Below, in pieces: positions 61,204-64,000 of a stretch of 64,000 nucleotides of DNA; position 1 is the stretch's first letter; every line of letters starts with the position of its first letter. The stretch comes from Bacteroidales bacterium (GTDB lineage: Bacteria; Bacteroidota; Bacteroidia; Bacteroidales; F082), in the NCBI GenBank assembly GCA_017427985.1, contig JAFRRS010000001.1, forward strand, positions 62,001-126,000. Reading direction: 5' to 3'. Position numbers and translations under genes: made by a program. A model generated the notes under the pieces. It saw nothing but the letters and a program-made list of their open reading frames with translations, was not told the origin of the DNA and did no database searches.

Positions 61204-61905
61204 TCAATTAATGATTCTCTTAATCGTCCCCAAAAAGTGTGTGTGCTTTCCTAATTCCTTATTAAAAATTCCTGTTTGATCTAATGAGTCAATCCTGACT
61301 TTTCCTGAAGCATGAATGATTTTTTCGCCATCCAAAATAATGCCGACGTGCACGATGTGATGCTCTTCATTTTCAAAAAAAGCGATGTCGCCAGGTCGTG
61401 CTTCCGTCAGGAAATACACATCATCACCACATTCCACCTGCTGCGACGCGTCGCGCGGAAGCTTGATGCCGATGGTTTTTGCACAAAGCTGCACAAAAGC
61501 GGAGCAGTCGATGCCGAAAACGGTGCGCCCGCCCCAGCGATAAGGCACGTCAAGAAGTTTTAACGCATTGATAATGAAGCTGTTGGCTTTGATGCAGCAC
61601 TTGTCTTTTGAATAAATCGTAGTTCCGAAAGTCAGAATCTTGGAATCGTACAACTCAACAGGATTGTTGACTGTGTAACAATCACTTAAAGCCAATGTCT
61701 TATACGCATCTTCTTGGATTTCAAAGTGTTGCAGACTCCTAATCCATCCTTCATAGCCGTCGTATTCCATTTTTATATAAAGCCAGTCGCCGTTTTTCTC
61801 CAAGACTTCGTAAAGGTCGTTAAACAGAAGTTCTGTCACCAATTCGCTCTCGTGACGCGGCTCTTTTCGCACACTGATTGCCGATAAAGTGCAAATTCCA
61901 AACAT
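61204..61905 (-). CDS. NlpC/P60 (C40) cell-wall peptidase with SH3-like domain
   Basis: A 233-residue protein. An SH3b-like domain (about 1-75; SVRKEPRHESELVTELLFNDLYEVLE) precedes a C40 peptidase domain (about 105-233). The catalytic Cys is in FGIDCSAFVQLC and His in EEHHIVHVGII. It should cut gamma-D-Glu-diamino acid bonds in murein peptides. No signal peptide is seen from the ATG at 61905, so it may act on imported muropeptides in the cytosol, as known for some Bacteroidota relatives. The ATG is set by TACTTTTG at 61921-61928. Confidence 0.88.
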   Translation of the reverse strand: MFGICTLSAISVRKEPRHESELVTELLFNDLYEVLEKNGDWLYIKMEYDGYEGWIRSLQHFEIQEDAYKTLALSDCYTVNNPVELYDSKILTFGTTIYSKDKCCIKANSFIINALKLLDVPYRWGGRTVFGIDCSAFVQLCAKTIGIKLPRDASQQVECGDDVYFLTEARPGDIAFFENEEHHIVHVGIILDGEKIIHASGKVRIDSLDQTGIFNKELGKHTHFLGTIKRIIN

Positions 61906-61920
61906 AAAATTACTTTTTTG

Positions 61921-61928
61921 CAAAAGTA
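61921..61928 (-). promoter_or_regulatory. -7 element (TACTTTTG) for the C40 peptidase
   Basis: Minus-strand TACTTTTG 15 bases before the ATG at 61905; the longer frame from 61923 would overlap it. Confidence 0.65.
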
Positions 61929-62004
61929 CAAGAAAAATTTGTATTTTTACAGATGAAATTCATTTAATGAAAATATAGTTTGTTTTATTTGTAAATAATT
62001 GATT

Positions 62005-64000
62005 ATGAATAAGATAAAATTTTTAGCTGAGAAAATTCGCCATTCTTATTATGCTATAATGAAGGTCTTGGGTTTTGTTTTGGCACTCATTATCGTCGTT
62101 TGGCTGATGCCGAGAAATGTGAAATTCAAATATGAATACCAGAAAATGCGTCCGTGGCAGCATGAAACCCTGTATGCTCCTTTCAATTTCCCGATTTACA
62201 AGTCGGATGATGAGGTCCGCAAGGAGAGGGAAGAGGCGCTCAAAGACGTGAATCCGATTTTTGTCTATGACAATCTTGTTACGGAAAACGGGCGTGAGAA
62301 GCTTCTGAAAGACTTTGAGGATCAATGGAATGACTCAATTGGGGACAAGGAATTTTATGAAAACCTGATTTTGGAAGTTTACGATAAAATTGAAAATAAG
62401 GGAATCGTTGCGAAGAATAATCTGATTACTAATTTCAAGGGCGAGGATGAGATTGTAGTTATCAGAAACAAAGTGATGACCAAGTGTTTGTATGAGGATT
62501 TAAACACGATGACGACGGCGAGCGCCATTATTCAAAGCAGCATTTCCGAGATTTCTGATTATAAAACCATGATGCTGGTTAAAAACCTGCTGTACAGTTC
62601 TTTGCGTCAGAATGTGGTTTTTTCTGAAAACAAGACCAAACAGGCTCAAAGAATGGCTGTCGACAATATCATGCTCACATTCGGGATGATTCAGAAGGAT
62701 GAGCTGATTATCACGGAAGGCGAAATCGTGACGGAGGATAAGTATCAGATTCTCACGTCGTTACAGCGTGAATATGCCGACATTACTGCGAACAATTTCT
62801 TTAGCCGAAATTATCTTTTTTACGGGCAACTGCTTCTCGTGAGCATCATTTTTGTGGCTTTGTATCTTACTTTGAAGATGTTGCGTCCTGATGTCTTTGA
62901 GCAGCTTCGCTACATCAATCTTATTTTGCTGTTGATGCTGTTCACGATTGTCCCGTCGTTTCTCTTGTTGAAATACGCGCCGATGTTCATTTACCTGATG
63001 CCGGTCGCAATCATGGCGATGCTTTTGATGACGTTCTTTGATGCGCGAATATCAATCATTGTCCAAGTTATGACATTGATTATCATTAGTTTGGCAGTGC
63101 CAAATCCGTTCCAGTACTTTTTCGTGCAGCTGCTTGTGTCGTACGTGGCGATTTTTGTGATGACGAAACGAACGAGACGCGCGAGTTATTTTGGAACCTC
63201 GTTGGCGGTGTTTCTTACATACGTCGTTGTATATTTCGGAATGATGCTCATTTATGACGGCGATTTCGATGCGTTCAACTGGAGGGCGATTGTCATTTAT
63301 GCAGGTAACGCGTTCTTCACGATGCTGACTTTGCCTCTGGCATTCCTTTTTGAGCGTGTTTTCGGTTTCGTGACCGACCTCTCGCTGCTTGAGCTGAGCA
63401 ACACAAACAGCCCGCTTTTGCGGAAATTGGCTTCCGAGGCACCTGGCACGTTCCAGCATGTGATGCAGGTCGCCGACCTTTGCGAGGAGGTGATATATAA
63501 TATAGGTGGAAATCCGCTTCTTGTCAGAACAGGTGCCATGTATCATGACATTGGCAAGACCAGAAATCCGTACTATTTCATTGAGAATCAGAATGGTAAG
63601 TATAATCCGCACGAAGACGTTTCGTATGTTGAGAGTGCGCAGATTATCATCAGCCATGTGATTGACGGCATTGAGATTTGCCGCGACTACCATATTCCGG
63701 AGCAGATTATCGACTTTGTGAGGACGCATCACGGCACGCGCCGAACCGAGTATTTCTACCAGATGGAGCTGCGTGAAAACCCTGATGGCGTTGATGAAAG
63801 AGACTTCTGCTATCATGGTCCCGTGCCGTTCTCGAAGGAGACCGCGGTGCTGATGATGTGCGACGCTGTCGAAGCAGCCTCGCGAAGCATGAAAGACAAG
63901 ACCGAGGAGTCGATAAACAAACTCGTTGAAAACATCATCGACGGCCAGATGAAAGCCAACCAGTTTGACAACACCAACATCACCTTCCACGACATCACCG
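62005..64000 (+). CDS. 7TM-HD phosphohydrolase (PgpH/YqfF-like), 3' end outside window
   Basis: A partial gene, 665 codons present without a stop. One N-terminal helix (about 18-36) is followed by an extracytoplasmic 7TMR-HDED domain (about 40-260). Seven helices (about 268-460) and a cytoplasmic HD domain from about 470 come next. HD-motif residues appear as FQHVMQVADL, YHDIGKT, SHVIDG and RTHHGT. Characterised relatives such as Listeria PgpH hydrolyse c-di-AMP; that activity is inferred here. A weak TATTTTTA at 61942-61949 may be its -7 box. Confidence 0.9.
   Translation, partial: MNKIKFLAEKIRHSYYAIMKVLGFVLALIIVVWLMPRNVKFKYEYQKMRPWQHETLYAPFNFPIYKSDDEVRKEREEALKDVNPIFVYDNLVTENGREKLLKDFEDQWNDSIGDKEFYENLILEVYDKIENKGIVAKNNLITNFKGEDEIVVIRNKVMTKCLYEDLNTMTTASAIIQSSISEISDYKTMMLVKNLLYSSLRQNVVFSENKTKQAQRMAVDNIMLTFGMIQKDELIITEGEIVTEDKYQILTSLQREYADITANNFFSRNYLFYGQLLLVSIIFVALYLTLKMLRPDVFEQLRYINLILLLMLFTIVPSFLLLKYAPMFIYLMPVAIMAMLLMTFFDARISIIVQVMTLIIISLAVPNPFQYFFVQLLVSYVAIFVMTKRTRRASYFGTSLAVFLTYVVVYFGMMLIYDGDFDAFNWRAIVIYAGNAFFTMLTLPLAFLFERVFGFVTDLSLLELSNTNSPLLRKLASEAPGTFQHVMQVADLCEEVIYNIGGNPLLVRTGAMYHDIGKTRNPYYFIENQNGKYNPHEDVSYVESAQIIISHVIDGIEICRDYHIPEQIIDFVRTHHGTRRTEYFYQMELRENPDGVDERDFCYHGPVPFSKETAVLMMCDAVEAASRSMKDKTEESINKLVENIIDGQMKANQFDNTNITFHDIT

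Noticed and set aside
63052-63990. 312-residue minus-strand reading frame
   Set aside because: Antisense to the 7TM-HD gene, whose HD motifs are read clearly on the plus strand.

Overview
The window looks like the chromosome of a member of the Bacteroidales (Bacteroidota). The evidence is the promoter style (many genes have TAnnTTTG about 15-45 bases upstream of an ATG, with no strong Shine-Dalgarno sequences), two C25 gingipain-like proteases with type IX secretion C-terminal sorting domains, complete RNF and NQR operons, and a TPR/PD40/OmpA envelope protein. I cannot place it below order level. No rRNA, tRNA, CRISPR array, insertion sequence or prophage was seen. No gene-free stretch exceeds 300 bases. 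The last gene is cut by the window end.

Layout. 1-1000: a nucleotidyltransferase/HEPN toxin-antitoxin-like pair between two copies of a 20-bp direct repeat. 1070-6921: LtaS/MdoB-like sulfatase-fold membrane enzyme, ffh, folD, and an OmpA/PD40/TPR protein. 7055-24109: an efflux locus made of a TolC-like channel, an HlyD-like adaptor, four MacB/FtsX-type permeases, a single ATPase, an NtrC-type response regulator and a histidine kinase. An AAA/DUF4143 gene interrupts it on the opposite strand. Two near-identical sigma-54-type promoter regions, each with tandem 17-bp palindromes, precede the tolC-like gene and the third permease. The locus's own regulator probably acts there. 24155-25927: long-chain acyl-CoA synthetase.

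26133-47024, all on the minus strand: rnfBCDGEA, C25 protease, CPA2 antiporter, C25 protease and nqrABCDEF lie head to tail with gaps of 26 bases or less or with short overlaps. This is about 21 kb with one recognisable promoter, in front of rnfB. It puts two redox-driven ion pumps, an antiporter and two secreted proteases in one possible transcription unit. 47188-57647: a secreted protein of unknown function, rseC, a BrkB-family protein, gpsA, a flippase, a TonB receptor with an HMA-domain protein, a glycosyltransferase and a methyltransferase. 57699-64000: pruA, an orphan adenine DNA methyltransferase, an NlpC/P60 hydrolase and a 7TM-HD phosphohydrolase (partial).

The most unusual feature is a set of short palindromes found both between genes and inside reading frames. 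Families with arms GTAGAGACG, GGACAAGGCA and GGGCAAAT occur between genes (at least one as an apparent terminator). They also occur in frame inside nqrA (three copies), the DNA methyltransferase (two internal copies, and a third supplies the stop codon) and the sigma-54 regulator (one copy). A separate class of long hairpins built from 7-8-base tandem units fills the gap between stop and start codons at three places.
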